A stretch of 64,000 nt of DNA, from the NCBI GenBank assembly GCA_965215025.1, contig CBDCCV010000002.1:1302001-1366000 (forward strand). The letters are read 5' to 3'. Each line of letters opens with the position of its first letter. Position 1 is the first letter of the stretch. The notes under the pieces were generated by a model. That model made no database searches. It worked only from the letters and a program-made list of their open reading frames with translations, and was not told the origin of the DNA. Positions 29,101-36,505 of the stretch are shown piece by piece. Made by a program: the position numbers and the translations under genes. Source of the DNA: CBDCCV01 sp965215025. Lineage in GTDB: Bacteria; Bacteroidota; Rhodothermia; Rhodothermales; Salinibacteraceae.

Positions 29101-29952
29101 TTTGTTTTTGACGTGCAGGTCCAAGTACTGGATCATCGCCGCGTCAATAGCTACGAGATCATTGACGAGCTGCGGGTCTCCTCCGGTGACGCTCGCGTTT
29201 AGATGCCCGCCACGCACAGAGACGTCGTCGAGGTTTCCAGCAGCCTGCCAGCCTTCGGGGTCGAAGTCCTCGTTGAACGTCCACTCCTGCTTGACGAGTG
29301 TACTGGCATCCTTCGCGCTCACGAGGTCAATCTGGTGGCGTCCGCCCCAGGGATCAGAGAACGTGGTCGAGCGGAATGAGATGGCAATACGGTCAATGGC
29401 GCTACGCTGCGGCCAGTCCCGCAGGTTGACAGGTACGACCTGCCACCCATTCGGCTGGATGGCTACGGTCTCGGTTCTACGCTCTGACCCGCTGAAGAAC
29501 TCGATGCGCGCTTCGAACTCGTTCCCCGGCCCGACGCCATACGAGTTCAGCGCAACGGTGAAGAGGGGCGTCGCCTCTAAATCTAGCGGCGTTGCATAAT
29601 CTTTGTACGCCGTCCGCCACAACGTGCCGGGCACGCCATCGGCGATGAGTTCCAGCATGAACTCGCCCTCGTAGGCTTGGCCGGGCGGATTGAGGCTGGT
29701 AGACACCTGCGCCACGCTGCTGACGTTTTCTCCCGCCACCCAACCACTCACCCCATCTTCGAAGTCATCCAGCACCTGCTCCACTGCGGCTGACGACGCC
29801 GCCCTCGGAGCCTGCGTCTTGACTTCGGCGTGAGCGATGTCGGCGTGAGCAGCAGGGACGCTGCCGACTGACATGCTTACAGACAAGCTGACGAGGAAAG
29901 CCAGAGCGGCGGGCAGCATTTTCGGAAGCTGGGACTGGCCTGACGTCTTCAT
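26119..29952 (-). CDS. DUF5722-like GH-A fold protein with T9SS sorting domain
   Basis: About 1,277 residues from ATG 29952, which has a GAGGCG box 8 nt upstream (a GTG at 30000 is less likely). The signal peptide (ALAFLVSLSVSMSVG) is followed by two tandem beta-sandwich modules beginning DDFEDGVSGW, then the catalytic-type core KKGLQVQMVDDAQKLG, YIIGNEVDAQFQW, NIAHHPYPQNLFDP and SIALTEQGFHT, which matches the DUF5722 pattern and carries NE and TE glutamates like clan GH-A. A third beta-sandwich (STFEEGVNGW) repeats the first. The C-terminus NYPNPFRNQTTVAFDV to PSGMYVYRMRAGDF is a type A T9SS sorting signal. The function is unknown; surface action on the glycan is inferred. Confidence 0.75.
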   Translation of the reverse strand: MKTSGQSQLPKMLPAALAFLVSLSVSMSVGSVPAAHADIAHAEVKTQAPRAASSAAVEQVLDDFEDGVSGWVAGENVSSVAQVSTSLNPPGQAYEGEFMLELIADGVPGTLWRTAYKDYATPLDLEATPLFTVALNSYGVGPGNEFEARIEFFSGSERRTETVAIQPNGWQVVPVNLRDWPQRSAIDRIAISFRSTTFSDPWGGRHQIDLVSAKDASTLVKQEWTFNEDFDPEGWQAAGNLDDVSVRGGHLNASVTGGDPQLVNDLVAIDAAMIQYLDLHVKNKTAGEQGRLYWRAEGQAGFSQARSVGFELRPNDNVYRQYGVDLSGVAEWSGTITEIRLDVPDAATVQSGQISINTIRFSPYPQEVYHPGTVDAIQATASAIEVSGNVERATPVDVGLIALAPYETYEFGQDYEPLATTRIEPAGGTASFSFSVDRFVGGEDRIYSKYVVVVDDPAQKTKLAPAQYVTVFPAAEHTYPYPSVPTKKGLQVQMVDDAQKLGNAWAALNFVVSAMFATDGEPSIAYETGGETYLFRRSYIENFDKQLKDLSDAGMNVALVVLFIGGEQPAGTPYAALQHPDYQSGTIAAVNTTDEVGTDYWKAAMEFLVERYTREDEQYGRAVDYIIGNEVDAQFQWNDMGEKEQAEYVEQYSRTLRIAYTAARMKYSEVRIRNSLTHFWTLAASADPRRSYPSKDIVDQMNYEIGRAGDIPWNIAHHPYPQNLFDPTFWEDTQAFDNFETPYITFKNLHVLPDYMAQPAFLYEGQPRSIALTEQGFHTPDESLQAQKVQAAAYAYAYYKVRFLDGIDYFTLHRHVDNRNEGGLNLGLWTQDPAANFPASPLDKKYVYDVFRLIDTDSSLAVTEFAKPIIGISDWAAVIPGFNSAALDQRERPQRQPVEAGDPVQPVVAVSTFEEGVNGWTISEYSTDAGVVPASEGVAPYEGDQMLRVAFQKGEAEGGAMAENGITKTYETPLDVSATPRFQLGVNPPGGLPEAERYEVTLRVYSGDFRIAQGTATVMPNVWNTLSMDVSDWTHKDQVTKVKVWFSAATTNTPWGSRLFVDQIGWGGTQAAADATPPVCGAIEIERNGEGTGTAVVSSAADAESGIAEITFTRLENLTGFYDTGDGREGGFEQGDTLRFAPAETPSLEIGGERMDVNQRRAALEVTVTNGAGLSATCDPVISRLSAAVPEAFGLKGNYPNPFRNQTTVAFDVAEPMQVSIEVYDVLGRKVATLVDKELAPSTYQIKWSASGLPSGMYVYRMRAGDFVEAQRMVIVR

Positions 29953-30306
29953 TGCATTCGCCTCATCTGGCTTGTATACGGAGTCATCTTCGTCTTTCAC
30001 GCGTCTCCATGCATTCGGTATTGCGTAATATAATCATACAATTAATGAAAATACAAGGAGGTTTAACATAAAGATGTTGTTTTAGAGGATCCGGGGCTAC
30101 CTGGAGCATCGAAGGCGCACGGCACAGCCTACCCTTCCTGCGTAGTGGCCTTCTATTAACGATCCGTTCCTACGAGGAATAATGGCGTGTGGGGTGCCCT
30201 AGTTTAGTAGAAGTCTTCCCACATGTGGATCAACTGGGGACCTCCATGTCCCAGGTACCTCTCGCGTAGTTGTAGATAAAGATGGAGACTGCGCCAGAGG
30301 CGCGCT
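29953..30306. other. Intergenic region with A+T-rich promoter-like segment
   Basis: About 350 bp between two minus-strand glycan genes. The half next to the DUF5722-like gene is A+T-rich (30020-30080) and includes GTAATATAATCATAC (30025-30039), loosely similar to the palindromic boxes at 34825 and 33930. A perfect-looking AAGGAGG at about 30055 points into plus-strand DNA but is followed by only a three-codon frame. No gene is visible in 30085-30306. Confidence 0.4.
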
Positions 30307-33300
30307 TCAGGAGCCTACATTTCTGAGCGCCTCGTCAACCGCCTGCAAGGTCTCTTCTGAAATATCAACGGGAATCGCGTGAGGAGCACGCTCAAGCGGA
30401 AAGCCCATCGTCTGGCTCAGCCACGGAGAATTGTACAGTGCTGGCAGGCGCTCTTCGATGATGGCCCGCGCCGCGGCGTTCGCCAGCAGATCGCCCAGCC
30501 TGGTCTCGATGCTGAACAGCGCGCCAGACGGCTCTTCACCGGCAAGCAAGCTGTCGGCGCTATAGGCGAACGCATAGCGGCCTGCGCCCACCTCGAGGAT
30601 TACGTCCTCTCCGTCCGGCCCCACGCGCTCGACGCCGTCGGCCTCGGCGAGGGATTGGCCGCTTTCGGTGACGCCTTCCGCGCTGACGGCCTTCGGCAGG
30701 CGCACCGTCGCGCGGGTGTTGGCCGGCACCTCGATGCTCAGGCGAAATGTGCCGTCCTCCACCGCCCACGACGATTCGACAAGGCCGTGGACGGAGACGA
30801 ACCGAGCGCGTGCGTGCGTCAGCCCGCCGCCGGGCTGCGGTGCGATCAGGGTCTCCTTGTAGCCCGGCGCTTTCGCTTGGACGCCCGCCACCGTGCGGTA
30901 GAGCCAATCGCCGACGGCGCCGTAGGCGTAGTGGTTGAAGGAGTTCATGCCCACGTCCTGAAACGTCGAGTCCGGCTTGATGCCGTCCCAACGCTCCCAC
31001 ATCGTCGTCGCCCCGCGCGTGACCGGGTAGAGCCAGGAGGGGTACTCGGTGCGGAGCAGGAGGTCGTACGCCTCTTTCAGGTAGCCGTACCGGCTGAGGA
31101 CGTGCGTCAGGTCGGGCGTGCCCAGAAAGCCCGTCGTGAGGTGGCCGCGCGTGCGCACATCCTCCGCCAGGCGCTCGGCGGCCTGCGCCCGCTGGTCTTC
31201 CGGCAGCAGGTCGAAGGCCAGCGCCAGCACGTACGCCGTCTGCGTGCTGGAGGTGACGCGCCCGCGCGGGGTGACGAACTCCTCGCGGAAGGCCTCTTTG
31301 ACATTCTCGGAGAGCTGCCGATACTGCTGTGCGTCGTCCTCCCGGCCCAGCACTTCGGCGATGCGTGCCAGAAGCCCCGACGAGTAGGCGAAGTACGCCG
31401 TAGCCACCAAGTCCTTGCTCGTCGTGGCGCCGGGGTAGTCGGCCTGAGAGGCCGTGCTGTAAGCCAGCCAGTCGCCGTAGTGGCTTCCGGTGTCCCAGAC
31501 GTACGTGTCCTCGTCCGTCTGCGCCTCCTCGTGCATGTAATCGACCCAGGCGGTCATGCTCTCGTACTGGCGTTCGAGGATGCGCGTGTCGCCGTAGCTC
31601 CGGTAGAGCGCCCAGGGCACGATGATGCCGGCGTCGGCCCACCCGGTGGAAGCAGCGAAATTTTCTGGAGAAGAACTCAGGATGTCAGGCACGACGTCGG
31701 GGATGCTGCCGTTCTCGTACTGGTCGGCGGCCAGATCGCGCAGCCACTTCGTGAAAAAAGCGGCCACGTCCATGTTGAAGGTAGCCGTCTGCGCGAAGAC
31801 CTGCGCGTCGCCCGTCCAGCCGAGGCGCTCGTCGCGGGCGGGTGTGTCGGTGGGCACGTCCAGGAAGTTGCCCTTCTGCCCCCAGACGATGTTGTGCTGG
31901 AGCTGGTTGACGAGTGGCTCGGAGCTTTCGAAGTGCCCCGTCGGGGCCATGTCCGAGTGGATCACGACGCCTTCGAGGTCGCCCAGCGTCGGGGTGCCGG
32001 GGTAGCCGGCGACGGCCACGTAGCGAAACCCGTGAAACGTGAAGTGCGGCTCGTAGACTTCTTCGCCACCACCCTTGAGTGTGTAGCGGACCGTGGCGTC
32101 GGCCGAGCGCAGGTTCGCCGTGTAGAAGTTGCCGGCCTTGTCGAGCACTTCGGCGTGGCGCAGCGTGACCTCGGTGCCGGCCTCGCCCTCGACGCGCAGC
32201 CGCACCCAGCCGACCATGTTCTGGCCCATGTCGAAGACCGTGTCGCCTTCGGGCGTTTCGAAGACGCGCACAGGCTTGAGCGTCTGGATCCGGCGCACGG
32301 GCGGCGCGGCGGGCGCGATGAGGATCGCCTTGCTGTGGTCGGCCGTGCGCACGCCTTGCCAGTCCGTGGCGTCGTAGTCCGCCGTGCTCCACCCCGGCTT
32401 CTCTTGCTGTGCGTCGTAGGTCTCGCCCATGTAGATGTCGGACGCACGGATCGGCCCGGTGGTGGCGCGCCAGCCCTCGTCCGTCTGCACGGCTATCTGC
32501 GTCCGGCCGTCTGCGTAGGTGACCTCGAGCTGTGCCAGGAGCGCCAGGGTCGTGCCGTACTCGTTGCGTGCCCCTCGAAAGCCGAAGTAGCCGCGGTACC
32601 AGCCGTCGCCGAGAATGGCGCCCAGCGCATTTTCGCCCTGTCGGAGCAGATCGCCGACGTCGAAGGTCTGGTACTGCAAGCGCTCGTGATAGCTCGTCCA
32701 GCCTGGCGTGAAGAGTTGGTTGCCCACGCGCTTGCCGTTGAGGTGCATCTCGTAGAGGCCGTGCGCCGTCACGTAGAGGCGCGCGGACGCGACCTCGCCG
32801 TTGACCGTGAATCCGGTGCGCAACATGGGACTGGGCTGCGAGATGGTGGTGTCCTCGTCGAAGGCCGGCTCGATCCACTGCGCCTCCCAGTCCGACGGCG
32901 CCAGAAGGCCCATCTCCCACCAGGCTGTCTCGCTCCAGTCGGTCGCCTCGCCGTTTTCGTCCCAGGTACGCACGCGCCAGTAATACCGCTGCCGCGCTTC
33001 GAGGGCCGGGCCGTCGTAGGCGTGGTGCGTCGAGCGGTCGGAGTTCACCTTGCCCGTGTCCCAGAGCGGGTCCCCCCCGCGCTGAAGCGCCTCTTCGCTC
33101 GCAGCCATCTGAATGCGGTAGGCCGACTGCATGGCGCCGCGCGCCTCGGAGGTGAACCTCCAACTCAGGCGCGGCCGCGCCGCGTCAATGCCGAGCGGGT
33201 TGACCTTATACTCGCAGCGCAGATCGGCCACGGCAGGCGCCATGCGCGCTTCGCTCTCGAGCGCGGCCCCGTTGTCCTGAGCAATAGCCCAAGCCGCCGA

Positions 33301-33396
33301 GGCAAGATGGAGCATCCACAGAAAGGTGAGTATACCGACGAAGGCAGAGAAGCGCCGCGTGGTCCTGCTTTCAATCATTCCTGCGCTGTGCGTCAT
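30307..33396 (-). CDS. GH78 alpha-L-rhamnosidase, secreted
   Basis: About 1,029 residues from ATG 33396; a GTG at 33438 would add 14 residues and an ATG at 33378 would remove six, and all leave the signal peptide intact (FVGILTFLWMLHLASAAWA). Layout as in GH78: PRLSWRFTSEARGAMQSAY and LWDTGKVNSDRS at the N-terminus, LNGKRVGNQLFTPGWTSY, catalytic barrel DVPTDTPARDERLGWTGDAQ and MNSFNHYAYGAVGDWLYR, then a C-terminal beta domain. A tail of about 70 residues after the beta domain (SLLAGEEPSGALFSIETRLG onward) resembles the short C-terminal extension seen in some GH78 sequences. It is a clear paralog of the enzyme at 11806-14667, but lies outside the main operon. Confidence 0.9.
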   Translation of the reverse strand: MTHSAGMIESRTTRRFSAFVGILTFLWMLHLASAAWAIAQDNGAALESEARMAPAVADLRCEYKVNPLGIDAARPRLSWRFTSEARGAMQSAYRIQMAASEEALQRGGDPLWDTGKVNSDRSTHHAYDGPALEARQRYYWRVRTWDENGEATDWSETAWWEMGLLAPSDWEAQWIEPAFDEDTTISQPSPMLRTGFTVNGEVASARLYVTAHGLYEMHLNGKRVGNQLFTPGWTSYHERLQYQTFDVGDLLRQGENALGAILGDGWYRGYFGFRGARNEYGTTLALLAQLEVTYADGRTQIAVQTDEGWRATTGPIRASDIYMGETYDAQQEKPGWSTADYDATDWQGVRTADHSKAILIAPAAPPVRRIQTLKPVRVFETPEGDTVFDMGQNMVGWVRLRVEGEAGTEVTLRHAEVLDKAGNFYTANLRSADATVRYTLKGGGEEVYEPHFTFHGFRYVAVAGYPGTPTLGDLEGVVIHSDMAPTGHFESSEPLVNQLQHNIVWGQKGNFLDVPTDTPARDERLGWTGDAQVFAQTATFNMDVAAFFTKWLRDLAADQYENGSIPDVVPDILSSSPENFAASTGWADAGIIVPWALYRSYGDTRILERQYESMTAWVDYMHEEAQTDEDTYVWDTGSHYGDWLAYSTASQADYPGATTSKDLVATAYFAYSSGLLARIAEVLGREDDAQQYRQLSENVKEAFREEFVTPRGRVTSSTQTAYVLALAFDLLPEDQRAQAAERLAEDVRTRGHLTTGFLGTPDLTHVLSRYGYLKEAYDLLLRTEYPSWLYPVTRGATTMWERWDGIKPDSTFQDVGMNSFNHYAYGAVGDWLYRTVAGVQAKAPGYKETLIAPQPGGGLTHARARFVSVHGLVESSWAVEDGTFRLSIEVPANTRATVRLPKAVSAEGVTESGQSLAEADGVERVGPDGEDVILEVGAGRYAFAYSADSLLAGEEPSGALFSIETRLGDLLANAAARAIIEERLPALYNSPWLSQTMGFPLERAPHAIPVDISEETLQAVDEALRNVGS

Positions 33397-33535
33397 CGCT
33401 GGAGTCTCGAATTTATTCGTATGAAAGGATGCAAACACGGCGCACCCCGTCGGGCAAGGTCAGCCTTCTGTCTTCCATCGAGAGGCGGTTCATCAGTGCT
33501 TTCGTGTTCAGGACTGGTCTTTAGCAGATAATCCA

Positions 33536-33904
33536 TCAGCGGTGCGTTGAAGAGGCCAATTCGGCACCCTGCTTTCTCTTCAAAATGCAGGATGAGGGCA
33601 GAATCGGCCTCGCCGGCTTCTGTGGATAGGCAGCCCCCGCGACGTCGCGGTAGAAGCCGTCGTCGCGCGCCTTGGGTGGAGATGGCTGGAGGTCGGTTAT
33701 CCGCCCGTCGCTCATCGCGGTCGTGTCGCTCCCAGTCAGCGTCTTGGCGGCGTACTCCGGCGTGACGTCCGGGCCGCCGAGGTTCCATCCGCCCTGGATC
33801 ATCAGTCCCATCTCAAGGTCGAGGCGATTCGCGTCGTTTAGCGTGTAGCGAAGCGTCCCTCGGAATGGGATGGAGCAGTCTGTATCTCCGAACGCCAGAT
33901 GCAT
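33536..33904 (-). pseudogene. Fragment of a GH106-type glycosidase gene
   Basis: The 122-residue frame encodes RLDLEMGLMIQGGWNLGG followed by DVTPEYAAKTLTGSDTT and DGFYRDVAGAAYPQKP. These are the conserved segments near the N-terminus of GH106 proteins (compare GVHIGFFNSPGWSQSGG and PFEDVAVLAFP in the intact gene at 3755). There is no signal peptide, no catalytic barrel and the frame soon ends; an overlapping frame to about 33440 carries ALILHFEEKAGCRIGLFNAP, possibly shifted continuation. I read this as a decayed third GH106 gene, cut during rearrangement next to the GntR regulator. Confidence 0.55.
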
Positions 33905-34015
33905 GGGGCTACCCGCACAACTCGATCATAATATAATACTACTTATGTATCTTCTCAAGAGCAAGAAATAACCGTGGAGTGCCATTGGGTGGGCCGAGTC
34001 AAACAGGCGCGTTGC
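33905..34015. promoter_or_regulatory. A+T-rich intergenic region with operator-like box
   Basis: Between the GntR gene stop and the GH106 remnant start lies AATATAATACT (33930-33940), a near palindrome matching the GntR promoter box AGTATTATACT with one difference on the complementary strand. The 11 bases TATAATACTAC (33932-33942) occur in inverted orientation at 34823-34833. Confidence 0.4.
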
Positions 34016-34795
34016 TTATTTTTGCACACCTTGTTCGTGCACAAGGTGGTGGTTGCCTGACTGCTTCAAGTGCTGCCCGATCACACCCATCACCCAGTCC
34101 AAAATGGCACGCATACCCTGAAAGGCGGCTACGCCGTCGCGCTGCATGATGGCCTCGAACGGTACGCGGTGTAGCTCCAGGGCCTCTTTGGTCGCGGCTA
34201 TGTAAGGGTCAGGGGTATCCTCGGTATTCGCTTGTTCCATGAGAAGTATGGTTGCCTCTCGGCTTTTGAGCAGGACGTTGCGCAACGTTCCTACCAGATG
34301 CTCGACGAGATCGTTGTGGCACGCCATCAGGATGCTTTGGTGCAATCGCACGTCAGCTTCTATCCAAGCGTTGCGGTCACCAACGGACTTTTCCAAGTCA
34401 CGAAAGCAAGCCTCAATGTGAGCCATTTCCTCTTCAGTGGCGCGCTGAGCGGCCCATCGTGCGGCGGCAGGCTCTAGGATGTAACGAACTTCCGTCAGGT
34501 GCAGGAGGGATTCGGCCTGATGGTTTGAATCGAGAGACCAACGCAACACGTCGGGGTCGAGCAACTTCCACTTTCGCCTCGGTAAAACCGTGGTGCCGAC
34601 TCGAGCCTTGGACTCGACTAAACCACGGGCCTGAAGTCCTTTAATGGACTCCCGAATGATGGTACGGCTGACGCCGTACTCGTCGCTTAGATCGGCCTCT
34701 TTGGGAAGGGTCTCATTGGGCTGAAGTCCACCCTTGACGATCAGTTGCCCCAGCTCGTCAAGAAGTTGCTCTCTTAAATTCATGCGCCTCGCCAT
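34016..34795 (-). CDS. GntR family (FadR/FCD) transcriptional regulator
   Basis: A 259-residue regulator. The N-terminal winged helix (residues 5-73) contains LPKEADLSDEYGVSRTIIRE and a wing AKARVGTTV-like segment (ESKARVGTTVLPR). The FCD effector domain (about 95-225) includes EVRYILEPAAARWAAQRA and the metal-ligand pattern EADVRLHQSIL. FCD GntR proteins commonly respond to sugar acids or their degradation products. A GGGAGG ribosome-binding site lies 5-6 nt before the ATG at 34795. Its position at the edge of the polysaccharide locus, where no HTCS or anti-sigma regulator is seen, makes it the likely controller of the locus; this is inference. Confidence 0.88.
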   Translation of the reverse strand: MARRMNLREQLLDELGQLIVKGGLQPNETLPKEADLSDEYGVSRTIIRESIKGLQARGLVESKARVGTTVLPRRKWKLLDPDVLRWSLDSNHQAESLLHLTEVRYILEPAAARWAAQRATEEEMAHIEACFRDLEKSVGDRNAWIEADVRLHQSILMACHNDLVEHLVGTLRNVLLKSREATILLMEQANTEDTPDPYIAATKEALELHRVPFEAIMQRDGVAAFQGMRAILDWVMGVIGQHLKQSGNHHLVHEQGVQK

Positions 34796-34860
34796 ACTCG
34801 CCTCCCATGTTCTACAAGTCGTGTAGTATTATACTTCAATATGATCTTGAAGTGCCAACC
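34796..34860 (-). promoter_or_regulatory. gntR promoter with palindromic operator candidate
   Basis: The perfect 11-bp palindrome AGTATTATACT (34825-34835) lies 30 nt upstream of the gntR start and overlaps a TATAAT-like -10 on the minus strand (34828-34833). This arrangement suits autoregulation. Related boxes appear at 33930-33940 and 25971-25985. Confidence 0.5.
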
Positions 34861-35224
34861 GGATCTTCCTTAGGGCACTCATCACGGTGTTAGGCAATCT
34901 CTACACACCGAGTCGTGACGGAGCTTCTCACTGAAACCTCTACTTCCCTGAGTTTGGCGGCGCTTTGCGGATGCCGTCCTCGGTAGCATTTTGCGCACGA
35001 GGGGTGGAGGTAGTAGGAGAACACCAAAAGCTGAGGGCACTATGCCGCCATCCGTCGTTCATCTTACCCTTCGACGTTGAATCCCCGTAGAGCGTAGTCC
35101 AGAAGCCGCAGCGGCCCGTGCAGGGTTGACTTGTCACTTTCAGCGTCCTCTGGCACCGATTCTTCGGCGGTAGTTGGCATCGCTTGGATGTTTCTCCAGG
35201 CGTTCTGCCACCGCCGTTCCCCTT
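34861..35224. other. Non-coding or decayed DNA between gntR and recombinase remnant
   Basis: No convincing gene. Short minus-strand frames are present, but their composition looks random and none has a recognisable domain or ribosome-binding site. The segment probably represents decayed mobile DNA. Confidence 0.4.
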
Positions 35225-35681
35225 CGTCGGCGTTCTCCTTCCGGCGAGACGTAGCGGTAGAGCGTAGCCGAGGAGATGCCGAGCATCTCACAGATGGGCG
35301 CCACCGGCACGTCGGGTCCTGGATGAGCTTCTGCGCCACGGCGATGTCGTCTTCGCTCATCGCGCGTGGCCGCCCGCCGATGCGTCCACACGCACAGGCA
35401 ACGCGCAGGCCCGCCACCGTGCGCTCGTGAATGATGTCGCGCTCGAACTCCGCCAGCGCACCGAAGATGTGAAGGTGAGCTTCCCGGCCGAGGTCGTCGT
35501 GTCGATGCCTCCCTGCAAAGACTTGAACTCGCGCCCACGCTCGCCGAGGGCCTCGACCTTCGCAATGAGGTCCTTCAGTGAGCGGCCGAGCCAGTCGAGC
35601 TTCCAGACGGCGAGCACGTCCCCCTCACGAAGATAGTCCATCGCTTTCCGCAGGCCGGGCCGCTCCGACTTCGCACCCAGA
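35225..35681 (-). pseudogene. Serine recombinase (Tn3 resolvase/invertase type), truncated and frameshifted
   Basis: Three minus-strand frames together give a resolvase. The first reads GAKSERPGLRKAMDYLREGD and VWKLDWLGRSLKDLIAKVEA; a shift near 35470 leads to IFGALAEFERDIIHERTVAG and GGRPRAMSEDDIAVAQKLI; a second shift near 35310 leads to the C-terminal helix-turn-helix VAPICEMLGISSATLYRYVS. The N-terminal part with the catalytic serine is missing: homology begins abruptly at about 35681, exactly where a 25-bp tandem repeat starts. It cannot be active and marks old mobile DNA. Confidence 0.8.
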
Positions 35682-35731
35682 GCTAACGCATGGGATTGGT
35701 GTCAAGGCTAACACATGAGATTGGCGTGAAC
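35682..35731. repeat. Two-copy 25-bp tandem repeat
   Basis: Copies at 35682-35706 and 35707-35731 share GCTAACRCATGRGATTGGYG and differ at about five of 25 positions. The repeat abuts the truncation point of the recombinase remnant. It could be part of a recombination or partner-binding site; no further copies were seen nearby. Confidence 0.6.
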
Positions 35732-35792
35732 GGAACTGGGCGCTCAGTTCAGGATAGGGGCGGCTCTCCAAAGCGCCAATCGGCTGCCACCT

Positions 35793-36089
35793 TCATACTC
35801 GACCTGACCAGTATCCTGGGCGGCGACGCTCGTGCGCCACAGCCAGAATGTAGAGTTGCTCCCCCTGCTCGCGGTAGATCACGTAGTACGGGAAACGACG
35901 CAACCGCCATCGGCGCAACCCCGGCTGTCCTGTCACTGGCGCCCCCAAACCGGGCGATTCGACGAGCAGATCCATCACGCGGTGTGCCTCATCGATGAAC
36001 TGCCCGCCGAGTTGGTCGGCTCGCTCCTCGTAGTAGGTTGCCACATCGAGCAGTTCTGCACGCGCGTTGGGGTGAAACAGAGCCTCCAT
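35793..36089 (-). CDS. RelE/ParE family toxin
   Basis: The 98-residue protein has the compact ParE/RelE arrangement: FHPNARAELLDVATYYEERA at the N-terminal helices, then LRRWRLRRFPYYVIYREQGE on the beta sheet with the conserved Arg/Tyr residues, and an IYILAV-type strand (QLYILAVAHERRRP). ParE toxins act on DNA gyrase and RelE toxins on ribosome-bound mRNA; the sequence is nearer to ParE-type proteins. It lies 14 nt downstream of its antitoxin in the usual antitoxin-toxin order, next to attC-like site A. Confidence 0.82.
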   Translation of the reverse strand: MEALFHPNARAELLDVATYYEERADQLGGQFIDEAHRVMDLLVESPGLGAPVTGQPGLRRWRLRRFPYYVIYREQGEQLYILAVAHERRRPGYWSGRV

Positions 36090-36103
36090 TTGCGAACACT
36101 CGC

Positions 36104-36322
36104 CTACGAGAGCGCCTGACGAGCCTCGGCGAACACGTCTGCCGCTGGAATCGCTTCGACCTTGCCCGCCTCCAAATCGGCCAGCCGACGAGCAGACTCC
36201 TCGGCCCAGGCTCGCTCGAACTCGTCAACTTCCTCTAAGCTTGCAAGCAGTTGCCGCACGAGGGCGGCTCGCTGCTCTGGCGGCAGTTGGAGCGCTTTGG
36301 TCTCGATCTCTTGGATGTTCAT
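36104..36322 (-). CDS. Antitoxin of addiction-module family (Unstab_antitox-like)
   Basis: The preferred start is ATG 36322, giving 72 residues: MNIQEIETKALQLPPEQRAA followed by LVRQLLASLEE and an acidic C-terminal helix (FERAWAEESARRLADLEAG). The LPPEQRAALVRQLLASLE block is characteristic of the short 'addiction module' antitoxins that pair with ParE/RelE toxins. The longer in-frame start at 36385 adds residues from a pyrimidine-rich stretch and reaches attC-like site A, so it is not favoured. Confidence 0.82.
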   Translation of the reverse strand: MNIQEIETKALQLPPEQRAALVRQLLASLEEVDEFERAWAEESARRLADLEAGKVEAIPAADVFAEARQALS

Positions 36323-36382
36323 AGAGGATGGATGGAGGGTTGAGTGGGGAAAACAGAGGTTTCTACGGGATGGTTCCTGCCA

Positions 36383-36505
36383 CATAACAGTTGGCCGCTC
36401 ACCCGCACAGGGCGACGCGGCGCTCGCGGTAATTTACGGAGACGCCGACATTGCGGCAACGCGCCGGACCGCCCAACCCTTCGCCGGCTACAGCGCGTGG
36501 TTATG
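36383..36505. other. attC-like cassette recombination site A
   Basis: A 123-bp imperfect palindrome bounded by CATAAC (36383-36388) and GTTATG (36500-36505). The outer arms of about 30 nt pair imperfectly (GGCCGCTCACCCGCACAGGG against CCTTCGCCGGCTACAGCGCG), and inner GGGCG...CGCCC segments extend the stem. Ends and arms are shared with three further sites at 38314, 38606 and 41339. Confidence 0.72.

Noticed and set aside
30055..30084. Strong AAGGAGG followed by ATG at 30073
   Set aside because: The frame has only three codons before TAG. It may be accidental or a leader, with no support for either.
30379..33531. Very long open frame on the plus strand opposite the GH78 gene
   Set aside because: It is a shadow produced by high GC and the codon bias of the minus-strand GH78 gene; the product is Arg/Ala/Val-rich without domains, and there is no ribosome-binding site.
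34889..34895. GTTAGGC, which fits the classical attC core GTTRRRY
   Set aside because: There is no facing RYYYAAC with pairing arms at the right distance upstream, so it is probably chance.
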